Assembly (NCBI GenBank): GCA_035593725.1
Contig: DAOSZN010000005.1
Span: 1-64,000, forward strand
Direction: 5' to 3'
Length of the DNA: 64,000 nucleotides
From: UBA4971 sp029551185
Lineage (GTDB): Bacteria > Bacillota > SHA-98 > UBA4971
The position numbers and the translations under genes are program-made. Under the pieces are notes generated by a model, which saw only the letters and a program-made list of their open reading frames with translations, was not told the DNA's origin and did no database searches. Positions 1 through 7,935 of the stretch are shown here, in pieces (positions within the stretch are counted from its first letter, which is position 1; every line of letters starts with the position of its first letter).

Positions 1-39
1 GTGGATAAGGGAACGACTTTTTATTTTACATTGGAATAG
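1..39 (+). CDS. Sensor histidine kinase, C-terminal tail (partial)
   Basis: The window opens inside a gene. The twelve residues before the TAG at 37-39 read VDKGTTFYFTLE. This is the end of a GHKL ATPase domain, where a G2-like glycine box is followed by the last beta strand ending in a hydrophobic-T-L-E/P pattern. Only this tail is visible, so the sensor domains and the phosphorylated histidine lie upstream of the window. The next gene is a single-domain receiver 15 bp downstream, so this kinase is its most likely phosphodonor. Assignment rests on a very short stretch plus context. Confidence 0.6.
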   Translation: MDKGTTFYFTLE

Positions 40-54
40 GGGGGAGTTAAGGCC

Positions 55-504
55 GTGCATGAAAAAACGATTATGTTGGTTGAAGATAATTCAGACGATA
101 TTATTCTGCTTAAACGTGCTTTCAAAAAATGCTGCATAGGAAGCAAAATAGTCGTGGCACGCGATGGTGTTGAAGCGATTGAGTATCTCTTCGGGAAGTG
201 CGAAGATTCCCACCGGTATAAGGCCGTCCTGCCTGATGTTGTGCTTCTGGACATAAAAATGCCAAGGATGGACGGTCTTGAGACATTAAAACAGATTCGC
301 AGCCACAGCCGAACGGCTTATCTGCCTGTTGTTATTCTGACATCTTCCGACGAGGAGCGGGACAAGCTCCGGAGCTATAAGCTCGGGGCGAACAGCTACA
401 TCCGAAAACCGGTTGATTTCGACAAATTCATAGATATCATGGGGCATTTGGGGCTGTACTGGCTTAGACTGAACGAGTTGCCGAAGCAACTGGGGGAGAA
501 CTAA
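55..504 (+). CDS. Single-domain response regulator (CheY/Rcp1-like)
   Basis: A 149-residue protein that is one receiver domain with no output domain. The acidic pocket (VEDNSDD at residues 9-15), the phospho-acceptor Asp66 in LLDIKMPRMDG, the conserved Thr/Ser at about 96-98 and Lys118 in RKPVD are all present. The long loop between beta2 and beta3 (GKCEDSHRYK) is typical of Rcp1-type regulators that pair with phytochrome-like or PAS kinases. It starts at GTG 55 behind GGGGGGAG, just after the kinase tail, and its stop abuts the ATG of the next receiver protein. The three genes therefore look like one phosphorelay. The stimulus cannot be read from the sequence. Confidence 0.88.
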   Translation: MHEKTIMLVEDNSDDIILLKRAFKKCCIGSKIVVARDGVEAIEYLFGKCEDSHRYKAVLPDVVLLDIKMPRMDGLETLKQIRSHSRTAYLPVVILTSSDEERDKLRSYKLGANSYIRKPVDFDKFIDIMGHLGLYWLRLNELPKQLGEN

Positions 505-1881
505 ATGGACGAAAAAATACGGGTACTGATTATTGAGGATTCAGAAGATGATACCTTGTTGATCCTACGTGAACTCGGACGGGGCGGATACAAGCCGACG
601 TATGAGCGGGTTGAAACGGAATCCGCCATGAGAGAGGCACTCTCTTCAAAGGAATGGGACCTCATCCTTTCAGACTACAATATGCCCCGTTTCAGTACGC
701 CTGAGGCCCTATCCATTCTAAAGGAAAGCGGCATCGATGTGCCTTTCATAATTGTATCAGGCGCTATTGGTGAGGAGAACGCGGTTCAACTTATGAAAGA
801 AGGCGCTCATGACTATGTTATGAAAGGCCACATCCAACGCCTTGTTCCTGTAATTGAGCGCGAGCTCCAGGAGGCCGAGGGAAGAAAGTCCCGAAGAAAA
901 GCGGAGGACCTCTACAGAAAATCAGACTTTGTTGTTAATGCTTCCGGTGACATGATGGTTCTGATCAACAGAAATTATGTCTATGAGACCGTTAATAAGA
1001 GCTTTTGCAAAACGTTTAAAAAAAGCAGCCGAAAAGAAGTTGTCGGCAGTTTGGTCAGCGACGTATGGGGTCAGGAGGTTTTTGAGCAAAAAATCAAGAA
1101 CTATCTTGACCGTTGCCTGAACGGGGAAGAGATTGCTACCGAGACATGGTTCGATATGCCGGACGAAGGCAAGCAGTGCTTCGAGATTAACTACACGCCC
1201 TATCACGACAGCAATGGAGCCATCACGCACGCAATAATGGTGGCACATAACATAACGAACCGCAAGATAGCTGAACGGGAGCTTGACAAGAGCTATCAAA
1301 AACTGAAAAAAGCCCTGGAGGAAACCGTTCACGCTCTGTCCGCTCTGGTGGAGATGCGGGATCCATACACTGCAGGCCACCAGAAGCGGGTAGCTATGAT
1401 TGCCCGGGCCATAGCACAGGAGATCGGGTTGCCGGAAGACTGCACACAAAGCATCTGGGTGGGATCCCTGATACATGATGTTGGGAAAATCCGCGTACCT
1501 TCCGATATCCTTTCGAAGCCGGGGCGCATCACGAAAGCCGAATTTGAACTGATAAAAGAACACCCTCAGACGGGCTATGAAGTATTGAGTAAAATAGAAT
1601 TTCCATGGTCTGTTGCGGACATTGTGCTTCAACACCATGAAAGGATGAACGGATCCGGTTATCCGCAAGGACTCAAAGGGAAGGGCATCTTGCTTGAAAG
1701 CAGGATCGTCGGTGTTGCCGATGTGGTCGAGTCTATGACTTATCACCGTCCATACAGGGAAGCGCCGGGATTGGATGCGGCCCTTGACGAGATCCGGAAA
1801 AATAAAGGCATTTTATATGATCCCGAAGTTGTGGATGCCTGCATCAGGATTTTTCTTGAAAAAGGATTCAAGCTGTCCTGA
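505..1881 (+). CDS. Response regulator with REC, PAS and HD-GYP domains (probable c-di-GMP phosphodiesterase)
   Basis: 458 residues in three modules: a receiver domain (about 5-120, acidic pair EDSEDD and phospho-acceptor in LILSDYNMP), a PAS-like domain (about 138-250, ending in HNITNRKIAERE), and a C-terminal HD-GYP domain (about 275-450). The catalytic HD is in LIHDVGKI, and the GYP signature is in HHERMNGSGYP, where the motif is GSGYP. HD-GYP proteins hydrolyse cyclic di-GMP, so the output should be phosphorylation-controlled second-messenger breakdown. It follows the single-domain regulator without a gap and closes the signalling cassette. A link to the type IV pili farther along the window is possible but unproven. 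Confidence 0.9.
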   Translation: MDEKIRVLIIEDSEDDTLLILRELGRGGYKPTYERVETESAMREALSSKEWDLILSDYNMPRFSTPEALSILKESGIDVPFIIVSGAIGEENAVQLMKEGAHDYVMKGHIQRLVPVIERELQEAEGRKSRRKAEDLYRKSDFVVNASGDMMVLINRNYVYETVNKSFCKTFKKSSRKEVVGSLVSDVWGQEVFEQKIKNYLDRCLNGEEIATETWFDMPDEGKQCFEINYTPYHDSNGAITHAIMVAHNITNRKIAERELDKSYQKLKKALEETVHALSALVEMRDPYTAGHQKRVAMIARAIAQEIGLPEDCTQSIWVGSLIHDVGKIRVPSDILSKPGRITKAEFELIKEHPQTGYEVLSKIEFPWSVADIVLQHHERMNGSGYPQGLKGKGILLESRIVGVADVVESMTYHRPYREAPGLDAALDEIRKNKGILYDPEVVDACIRIFLEKGFKLS

Positions 1882-1959
1882 TTTTTTGAATCAAAAAAGC
1901 AAGATAGAGGAACACTCCTGCAGTGTTCATGGTGTGCAAGTTGATAGAAGGGATCATAT

Positions 1960-1993
1960 GTAGGCCACAGGTTCGATTCCCGCCGGAGATGCC
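1960..1993 (+). other. tRNA 3'-end-like remnant, candidate attachment-site scar
   Basis: The stretch 1882-2210 carries no credible gene. Within it, TAGGCCACAGGTTCGATTCC at 1961-1980 continues to GCCGGAGATGCCA at 1981-1993. This has the form of a tRNA variable loop, T-arm (GG-TTCGATT-CC) and acceptor 3' strand ending in CCA. No matching 5' acceptor strand or normal anticodon arm lies upstream, and two T-stem pairs are mismatched, so it is not an intact tRNA. Many integrases leave such a duplicated tRNA 3' end at the far border of an island. Here that would make the signalling cassette to the left the right end of an island. Tentative. Confidence 0.4.
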
Positions 1994-2210
1994 ATTTCAA
2001 ACAGCTACATAGAAGGCATATCGAGTAGCCAACTTCGAATTGCTCACGTGACCGTCACACAACATGATGCAGAAGAAAGTCAGCCCCAAAATTCATGTTC
2101 AGCCAGGCTATAGTGTCAGCATGACTTTGATGGGATCCTGGAGGAAACGCTATTGGGATAGGCCGTGTGACAAGTGGGAAAGCTATCGTCATAGGCAAGA
2201 GGTGGTTTAC

Positions 2211-3278
2211 ATGCCAGAGGGAAGAAGACGCATTCCAAAAACGACGGGAAGCGGTAGTGACAAGAAGTCAAGGTCAGGTAGGAGTCACGAATACAGTTTT
2301 TCCGATGACGATGTGATATGGAGGAGTTATAGCGTAAGAACTGACCTGGCTCTCGAAGCGCAAAATCTTATCTCGCGTAGGACAGGACAAGAAGTGCCTG
2401 GAGTCATGTCTGAGACAGAAGAGACCCGATACGCGACTATTACACGGGTTCGGGTGATGACACCTGAGGCCGAACGCATCCTGGGAAAGGCTAGGGGCAA
2501 CTACACTACTATTGATTCGAAGTATCTTCGAACCAGAAATAAGGAGATTGACGAGGAGCTGGCCCAGGTATTTGCAAGGGAATTCTTAAGGCTTGCGCCT
2601 CTTTCCGAAAACGCCACTGTACTTGTGGCGGGCTTAGGGAATTGGCAGGCTACACCTGATGCCCTCGGCCCACGCACTGTTGAGTACTTGACAGTTACAA
2701 GACACCTCCACAATCTTGTTCCTCAAGAACTGAGGGGAGGCATGAGAGCTGTATGCGCCATATCCCCCGGAGTTCTGGGCCTTACAGGAATTGAGACCGG
2801 GGAAATAATCAGAGGTGTGGTAGGCAACGTTAGGCCTGATCTTGTAGTTGTAGTTGACGCTCTTGCGTCTATGTCCACACGACGCCTTGGCGCCACGATA
2901 CAAATGGGCGATACAGGCATCAGTCCCGGTTCGGGCGTGGGCAACAGACGAATGGGAATTACAAGGGAAAGCTTAGGCGTACCGGTAATAGCTATAGGTG
3001 TTCCCACGGTCGTGACAGCGGAGACTATAGCTATGGACGCTATGGATTTTATAGAGGGACAGAGAGGGGCGGGAGGCCAGGGGCCTCAAGAGGCACAGCA
3101 GTCAATGGCAAGACGTAGTTATCTTAACCAGATTCTGTCTCCATATTTCGGGGCATTGGTGGTGACTCCTAAAGAAGTTGACGATTTGGTGGAAGACTTA
3201 GCCGAAATTCTTGCAGCAGGTCTCAATGCAGCTCTACACCCTTCAATAGACTGGGATAAGATACTGATGTATTTATAG
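2211..3278 (+). CDS. gpr: Germination protease (spore protease Gpr, peptidase A25)
   Basis: GPR cleaves the DNA-protecting small acid-soluble proteins at germination; it is made as a zymogen in the forespore. The 355-residue product carries the family core: SVRTDLALEA near the N-terminus (the usual zymogen processing region), VAGLGNWQATPDALGP, and VVDALASMSTRRLGATIQ followed by DTGISPGSGVGNRR. ATG 2211 follows AGAGGTGG at good spacing; a longer frame open from 2064 has no ribosome binding site and no family similarity. spoIIP follows 73 bp later, the usual Firmicutes order. It marks the organism as an endospore former. Confidence 0.95.
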   Translation: MPEGRRRIPKTTGSGSDKKSRSGRSHEYSFSDDDVIWRSYSVRTDLALEAQNLISRRTGQEVPGVMSETEETRYATITRVRVMTPEAERILGKARGNYTTIDSKYLRTRNKEIDEELAQVFAREFLRLAPLSENATVLVAGLGNWQATPDALGPRTVEYLTVTRHLHNLVPQELRGGMRAVCAISPGVLGLTGIETGEIIRGVVGNVRPDLVVVVDALASMSTRRLGATIQMGDTGISPGSGVGNRRMGITRESLGVPVIAIGVPTVVTAETIAMDAMDFIEGQRGAGGQGPQEAQQSMARRSYLNQILSPYFGALVVTPKEVDDLVEDLAEILAAGLNAALHPSIDWDKILMYL

Positions 3279-3351
3279 AGAGTCTAACTCTCTCGCCTGA
3301 TTCATATAGATAAATTGTGCAAATACCTATGTGAGGGCGAGGGATGTCAAA

Positions 3352-4593
3352 GTGGTTAGGCTAAAGAGGCGCCGGCCTCCTGGTGCTAGGTGGCTGGCTT
3401 TACTGTATATAGCTTGCCTTCTTGGCAGCCTTGGCATAGGTATCCTCTTAGCCAGGTACTGGAGCTGCCCCATTTCCTCCGGTGGTGCGCTGCCGGTTTT
3501 ATCAGGGATATTAGTTGAGGGCCAGACCAGAATACAGAGGCGGGTAGAAGAAATAATCAGCAATTTCTCGCCTCGCCAAGTAATTGAAAAGGCTATCCCC
3601 ATATTCGGAGGCATAGCCGGGACAGGGGAAATAAGCGAAGGCCTCATTGGGACAAATAACGTAAGGACCCTTTTGCTTGCTTTGTCTGACACGGATCTCG
3701 CTGATCCCAGAACCTTTTTCACAATTGGAATTCCTTGTTTCTCACTTCCCACCGGAGAGAGGGCTGAAATCACTCCAATCTTGTCAGATAGCGTTGAGAC
3801 CCCGGGAGAGGACCGGGCTGATCCCAGTCTGTCGTCTGAATCTGAAGGTGCATCAAGCAGACAAACCAGGGATTTGACTTATCCGTCAAATACGCCGGAA
3901 GACACAGAGAGGCCTTCTCAAAATGATCCTGTGCCTGAACCGAGAGTAAGTCCAGGAAAGGATCGGGGAGGGGATCCCCTTGTGGCAATATATCATTCTC
4001 ACAGTTCTGAGGCGTACCGCTTGACCTCAGGGGTTGACCATATGTGGGGGAGTGAAGAAGGGGTCATACACGTCGGGGCCTGTCTGGCTTCGGCATTACA
4101 GGAAAGGCACGGTATAGCTGTAATTCATTCAAAAAAGATCCATGATTATCCTGTTTGGAGAGAAGCATATACCAACTCACAAAAGACCATACTTGAGATT
4201 CTTGAGGCAAACAAGTCCATCCAAATGGTCTTGGATATTCACAGAGACGCGGGGTTATCTGCTTCCGCCAGTTTCCCGACTGTAGATGTTAACGGCGTGC
4301 GGGCTGCTCGTGTGCTCATTGTAGTCACTACTGACAAGTACGGCTTGCCCCATCCAAGATGGCGAGAGAATCTGAGCTTTGCCTATCAACTTAACGCAAA
4401 GCTTGACGAGGTATGTCCGGGTCTTTCGCGTGGTGTCAGTGTGCGCAATGATGCCAGATGGAATCAGCATGTTCATCCAAGAGCTGTGATAGTTGAGATA
4501 GGTTCTGACAAGACTAAGAGACAAGAAGCGGAGGTGAGTGCGGTATACATCGCAGAAGCGATTTCCCGTATACTGCAAGACTTAAAACTGTGA
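3352..4593 (+). CDS. spoIIP: Stage II sporulation protein P (engulfment amidase/endopeptidase)
   Basis: SpoIIP is a membrane-anchored peptidoglycan hydrolase that works with SpoIID and SpoIIM to thin the septum and drive forespore engulfment. An N-terminal membrane anchor (about residues 14-32, LALLYIACLLGSLGIGILLA) is followed by a low-complexity linker rich in Ser, Pro and acidic residues (about 145-205). The catalytic domain contains the metal-ligand motif YHSHSSEAY (about 210) and VLDIHRDA (about 293), and it ends with VIVEIGSD. GTG 3352 has GAGGGCGAGGG eight bases upstream, which is better than the longer GTG 3331. It sits directly after gpr. Confidence 0.94.
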   Translation: MVRLKRRRPPGARWLALLYIACLLGSLGIGILLARYWSCPISSGGALPVLSGILVEGQTRIQRRVEEIISNFSPRQVIEKAIPIFGGIAGTGEISEGLIGTNNVRTLLLALSDTDLADPRTFFTIGIPCFSLPTGERAEITPILSDSVETPGEDRADPSLSSESEGASSRQTRDLTYPSNTPEDTERPSQNDPVPEPRVSPGKDRGGDPLVAIYHSHSSEAYRLTSGVDHMWGSEEGVIHVGACLASALQERHGIAVIHSKKIHDYPVWREAYTNSQKTILEILEANKSIQMVLDIHRDAGLSASASFPTVDVNGVRAARVLIVVTTDKYGLPHPRWRENLSFAYQLNAKLDEVCPGLSRGVSVRNDARWNQHVHPRAVIVEIGSDKTKRQEAEVSAVYIAEAISRILQDLKL

Positions 4594-5114
4594 AAGAAGG
4601 AAGCAGACTTACTTTTTCAAAGGGAGCTCTAATAGTTATTGGTTTCGCCCTCCTCGTGGTTGCTTGTATTAACATAGTAATACAGGGAGTAAGCGACCTT
4701 ACAGGAATAGGCGATAATCTGCAGGCAATTTCGATAAAGTGGGTAGGCAACTGGGAATTGCGAGTTTCCGCATTTGGATCAGTGCGTTCCCTTAAGGTTC
4801 CCCCTGTCGTTTCCGGGGTCTTAGAAAACGTTGGGAATGAAATGTGTGATCTGGCCCATGAAATGGCTGCTTCCGTAAGGCAAACCGTAGAGAATCTCAA
4901 GAATTGCAGGCTGCAGCGACAGGATTCGGATAGTCTTGAAGCGAAGTACACAAAGATAGCAGTGTACGGTAAGAATAAAGGAGCAGGTACGGATGTTTGC
5001 GGTAACTCACTTTCTCGTAGGTTCAATGCTGGGACAGGCAGTCGGCAATCCATACGCTGCTTGTGCTTTGGGTCTGGCAAGTCATATAGTTTTGGATGCA
5101 ATTCCTCATTCTGA
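4590..5114 (+). CDS. Hypothetical membrane-anchored protein
   Basis: No family recognised. The GTG at 4590 overlaps the end of spoIIP by four bases, so it is translationally coupled. Residues 11-35 form a hydrophobic segment (GALIVIGFALLVVACINIVIQG), followed by a soluble region that looks like ordinary protein up to about residue 130. Beyond that the frame overlaps the next gene by 122 bases, and its residues become rich in Cys, Ser, Arg and Gly, as expected of an out-of-frame reading. Either the tail is a by-product of a long overlap, or a frameshift removes the native stop. A sporulation role is suggested only by position. Confidence 0.55.
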   Translation: MKEGSRLTFSKGALIVIGFALLVVACINIVIQGVSDLTGIGDNLQAISIKWVGNWELRVSAFGSVRSLKVPPVVSGVLENVGNEMCDLAHEMAASVRQTVENLKNCRLQRQDSDSLEAKYTKIAVYGKNKGAGTDVCGNSLSRRFNAGTGSRQSIRCLCFGSGKSYSFGCNSSF

Positions 5115-5421
5115 TTACAGTAAGATTGTGCACGGAGTGGTAGACCTTGCAGCAGTCGCGACTGTGGCTTGTATTTCTATAAGAACAGCCGCAGGGCGAA
5201 GCGCGCTGACAGGAGGATTAGCTGCAATTCTACCTGATCTGGAAGTAGCGATAGCACACCTTCGTATAGAAAAAGATAAGGCATCATGTAAGAATAAGTT
5301 TTTGTTTCCGAGCCATAGCGGGTTTATCCGTCATGGCAGATTGCGTCCGCCATGGGGTATCGCAACGCAGATTGCTGCCATAGTTGTAGTATGGATAGTG
5401 TCAAAAGGTGCTTTGATGTAG
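4993..5421 (+). CDS. Small membrane protein resembling metal-dependent membrane hydrolases (YdjM/DUF457-like)
   Basis: 142 residues. The N-terminal pattern THFLVGSMLG, then ALGLASHIVLDAIPHSDY, is the His-rich start seen in YdjM-type membrane-bound metal-dependent hydrolases, where early histidines and the HxxxDxxPH cluster are the likely metal ligands. Hydrophobic stretches lie at about 45-60 and 125-138; a second GGLAAILPDLEVA motif lies at about 75. The ATG is preceded by AAAGGAG ten bases upstream. The gene overlaps the upstream frame by 122 bases. It is shorter than typical family members. Family assignment is moderate; substrate unknown. Confidence 0.6.
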   Translation: MFAVTHFLVGSMLGQAVGNPYAACALGLASHIVLDAIPHSDYSKIVHGVVDLAAVATVACISIRTAAGRSALTGGLAAILPDLEVAIAHLRIEKDKASCKNKFLFPSHSGFIRHGRLRPPWGIATQIAAIVVVWIVSKGALM

Positions 5422-5459
5422 TTTGAGCTACTCGCGGCAAAATGTGTTCAAGGATTCTC

Positions 5460-5489
5460 TTGACAAAAAGTAAAGCAGGGTGATATGTT
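5460..5489 (+). promoter_or_regulatory. Sigma-A promoter of hrcA
   Basis: TTGACA at 5460-5465 and TATGTT at 5484-5489 are separated by 18 bp. The predicted start, near 5496, lies just upstream of the CIRCE operator, so bound HrcA would block initiation or early elongation. Confidence 0.8.
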
Positions 5490-5502
5490 TTATTCAGGGG
5501 GT

Positions 5503-5529
5503 TTAGCACTCGATGCATTTGAGTGCTAA
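5503..5529 (+). promoter_or_regulatory. CIRCE operator (HrcA binding site)
   Basis: TTAGCACTC at 5503-5511, nine spacer bases, and GAGTGCTAA at 5521-5529: an exact match to the CIRCE inverted repeat bound by HrcA. It lies between the hrcA promoter and the hrcA start, so hrcA is autorepressed and released on heat or chaperone depletion. Confidence 0.97.
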
Positions 5530-5545
5530 CGGAAGGTGATTAGAT

Positions 5546-6595
5546 GTGTATTCTGACTCCTGTATGGACGATAGAAAAAAGCGAATATTACAGGCTGTCA
5601 CAGACGACTATATTAACACTGCTGAACCTGTAGGCTCTCGCACAATAGCCAGAAAGTATGATTTGGGAATCAGCCCTGCGACTATCAGGAATGAAATGGC
5701 GGATCTCGAAGAATCCGGGTATTTGGAACAGCCTCATGTCTCAGCAGGCAGGATCCCTTCTCAGAAAGGATACCGCTTTTATGTAGACTTTATCATGCAA
5801 GCGAAGGACATATCTCAAGAAGAGAAGGTACGCATCCGGCGCAGACTTGAGGAGAGAAAGAGAGAGCTGGACTTAATAACTGAAGAGACCGCCCGGATAC
5901 TGGCGCAATTGTCCAGTTATGCCTCGTTTGTGCTATCTCCTGTGTCTAAGGCTGCGATACTGAAAAGACTCGAACTCGTACAGGTTGATCCGCATTTGGC
6001 CCTAGTCGTTCTCGTGGTGGATCCCGGTTTTGTCAGGACCCACTTAGTTATGACCGAGCGTCAGCTCCGGCCGGATCAACTTGCTCAAATTAATGCGTAC
6101 CTCAACAGTAGACTGCGTGATATTCCCCTCTCAAAGATTGGAGTGTCGCTTCTTAAGGAGATTACAGCTGAATTAAAGGAATACAGTAATTTCCTTGATG
6201 CAATCTTAGAGGCTCTTGTTCAACTGCTTGAGCGTAAACAGGAAGAAGCGGTATTCACTGATGGCCAGATTAATATCTTGGAGCAGCCCGAGTTCAGGGA
6301 GGTGGAGAACGCAAAGCGGGTTTTTGACCTGCTTGCTGAAGATGATACTGTCCAAGAGCTGCTTCTGGATACTATGAATGCCGGAAACATAAGAATTGTC
6401 ATTGGCAGAGAAAGCTCTCACCCTAATATGGATATTTGCAGTGTAGTGAGTGCTCCCTATGAAGTTGACGGGGTGCCTGTCGGCGCCATCGGGGTGCTTG
6501 GCCCGACTCGCATGCATTATGCTAAAGTCGTGGCAATAGTGGAGTTGGTTGCAGGCCATCTCGGTGAGATCCTGAGTAAAATGCTTGTTATGTAG
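5546..6595 (+). CDS. hrcA: Heat-inducible transcription repressor HrcA
   Basis: HrcA binds CIRCE and represses chaperone genes; GroEL is normally its corepressor. The 349-residue protein has the N-terminal winged helix (VGSRTIARKYDLGISPATIR, then LEESGYLEQPHVSAGRIPS) and a GAF-like C-terminal domain ending with IGVLGPTRMHYAKV. GTG 5546 follows GGAAGG by nine bases; an in-frame ATG at 5564 is the alternative. A perfect CIRCE lies just upstream. Unusually for Firmicutes, grpE and dnaK do not follow; dnaJ does, behind its own putative promoter. Confidence 0.96.
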   Translation: MYSDSCMDDRKKRILQAVTDDYINTAEPVGSRTIARKYDLGISPATIRNEMADLEESGYLEQPHVSAGRIPSQKGYRFYVDFIMQAKDISQEEKVRIRRRLEERKRELDLITEETARILAQLSSYASFVLSPVSKAAILKRLELVQVDPHLALVVLVVDPGFVRTHLVMTERQLRPDQLAQINAYLNSRLRDIPLSKIGVSLLKEITAELKEYSNFLDAILEALVQLLERKQEEAVFTDGQINILEQPEFREVENAKRVFDLLAEDDTVQELLLDTMNAGNIRIVIGRESSHPNMDICSVVSAPYEVDGVPVGAIGVLGPTRMHYAKVVAIVELVAGHLGEILSKMLVM

Positions 6596-6612
6596 TTAGA
6601 TTGATTTATAAT
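6585..6612 (+). promoter_or_regulatory. Putative promoter for dnaJ
   Basis: TTGTTA at 6585-6590 and TATAAT at 6607-6612, 16 bp apart, overlap the end of hrcA. It would give dnaJ a leader of about 160 nt. No CIRCE copy is visible here, so dnaJ would escape direct HrcA control from this site. Confidence 0.5.
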
Positions 6613-6688
6613 GATTCTGTCTCAGCCAAGGATTATGCTGCATAATAAGCTGTTTTCCCATTGCTAAAGGGATAATTGCGGTTTCGGT

Positions 6689-6710
6689 GGGGTTAAGGTT
6701 GCTTAGCCCC
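6689..6710 (+). other. Stem-loop in the dnaJ leader
   Basis: GGGGTTAAG (6689-6697), loop GTTG, CTTAGCCCC (6702-6710): nine pairs including one G-U. It is not followed by a T run, so it looks more like a leader structure or mRNA-stability element than an intrinsic terminator. Function unknown. Confidence 0.5.
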
Positions 6711-6776
6711 ACATAAATGTTGCTGACTGAAGAGAGCCAAAGAGGACGTGAGCCTCATTTTTTGGGCGGTGTGACG

Positions 6777-7928
6777 ATGTCAAAGAAAGATTACTATGAA
6801 GTCCTAGGGGTGGACCGCAACGCAAGCCAGGACGAAATCAAGAAGGCTTTCCGTAAGCTTGCACGGAAGTACCACCCTGATATGAATAGAGACGATCCAT
6901 CTGCAGAGGAAAAGTTCAAAGATATTAACGAAGCGTATGAGGTCCTCTCTGATCCTGATAAGCGCAGTCGGTATGACCGATTTGGCCATACCGCAGACAG
7001 CTCCGCATGGGGGCCTGGAAGCGGAGAGGCATGGGATTTCGGCGGGTTTGGGCCTTTTGACAGTATCTTTGACGTATTCTTCGGCGAAGGGTTCGGAGGC
7101 GCCCGCGCTCCGAGAACAGGGCCGGAGAGAGGGCGGGATATCCGCTATGACCTTGAGATGACTTTGGAAGAGGCCGCCTCAGGGCTTGAGCGAGAGATTC
7201 CAATCAGACGGCTGGAAACTTGTGAGACATGCAATGGAACCGGCGCAAAACCCGGAACGACCCCAACTACATGTCCTGTGTGCGGCGGCACAGGCCGGAT
7301 CTCTGAGACCAGGTCAACTATCTTCGGGACTGGCACTGTGAGCAGCACGTGTTCCCGATGCTTAGGAAAAGGCACTGTAATAACTGATCCGTGTGGAACT
7401 TGCCAGGGGCGTGGCAGGGTTCCTAAGACAAGGAAGATTAAAGTCAAGATTCCCGAAGGTGTCGATTCCGGGATTCGCATGAGGGTTGAGGGCGAAGGAG
7501 AAGCAGGGGTTCGGGGAGGCCCGCCCGGAGATGTCTACGTTTATATCACGGTTAAGCCTCATCCTATTTTTAAACGTCGCGGAAACGATCTCATATGTGA
7601 GGTGCCGATTTCCATCTACCAGGCTACCCTTGGCGATGAGATTGACGTTCCGTCCATAGACGGTAAAGCGTCCCTTCGCATTCCCGAAGGCACGCAGACA
7701 GACACGTCCTTTCGTTTGAGAGGGAAAGGCATGCCTGATGTGCGTGGCAGGGGTCGGGGGGATCAGTACGTAAAAGTAAAAGTCATTATACCGACAAGAC
7801 TCAGTGAAAAAGAAAAAGAGCTTTTTAGGGAGCTTGCGAAAATGCAAGGTGAAGGCAGTCCCGGCTCAAAGCCCGAATCCAAGAATTTCTTCGAGAAGAT
7901 AAAGGACGCATGGGAGAAGCGAGCGTGA
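6777..7928 (+). CDS. dnaJ: Chaperone protein DnaJ (Hsp40)
   Basis: DnaJ delivers clients to DnaK and stimulates its ATPase. Residues 1-70 are the J domain with the HPD tripeptide in KYHPDMNRDD. A Gly/Phe-rich linker (SGEAWDFGGFGPFDSIF) follows. Next comes the zinc domain with four CxxCxGxG repeats (CETCNGTG, CPVCGGTG, CSRCLGKG, CGTCQGRG) and two beta-sandwich client domains. The ATG at 6777 gives the usual MSKKDYYEVLG start; a frame open from 6717 adds an unrelated extension. Its DnaK and GrpE partners must be encoded elsewhere. It runs into rsmE after 7 bp. Confidence 0.97.
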   Translation: MSKKDYYEVLGVDRNASQDEIKKAFRKLARKYHPDMNRDDPSAEEKFKDINEAYEVLSDPDKRSRYDRFGHTADSSAWGPGSGEAWDFGGFGPFDSIFDVFFGEGFGGARAPRTGPERGRDIRYDLEMTLEEAASGLEREIPIRRLETCETCNGTGAKPGTTPTTCPVCGGTGRISETRSTIFGTGTVSSTCSRCLGKGTVITDPCGTCQGRGRVPKTRKIKVKIPEGVDSGIRMRVEGEGEAGVRGGPPGDVYVYITVKPHPIFKRRGNDLICEVPISIYQATLGDEIDVPSIDGKASLRIPEGTQTDTSFRLRGKGMPDVRGRGRGDQYVKVKVIIPTRLSEKEKELFRELAKMQGEGSPGSKPESKNFFEKIKDAWEKRA

Positions 7929-7935
7929 TCTCGAA

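Noticed and set aside
922..1746. 274-codon minus-strand frame
   Set aside because: Antisense to the REC-PAS-HD-GYP gene, whose domains are clear; composition is that of a shadow frame.
1960..1993. Intact tRNA gene
   Set aside because: No 5' acceptor strand or anticodon arm pairs with the 3' part, and the T-stem has mismatches.
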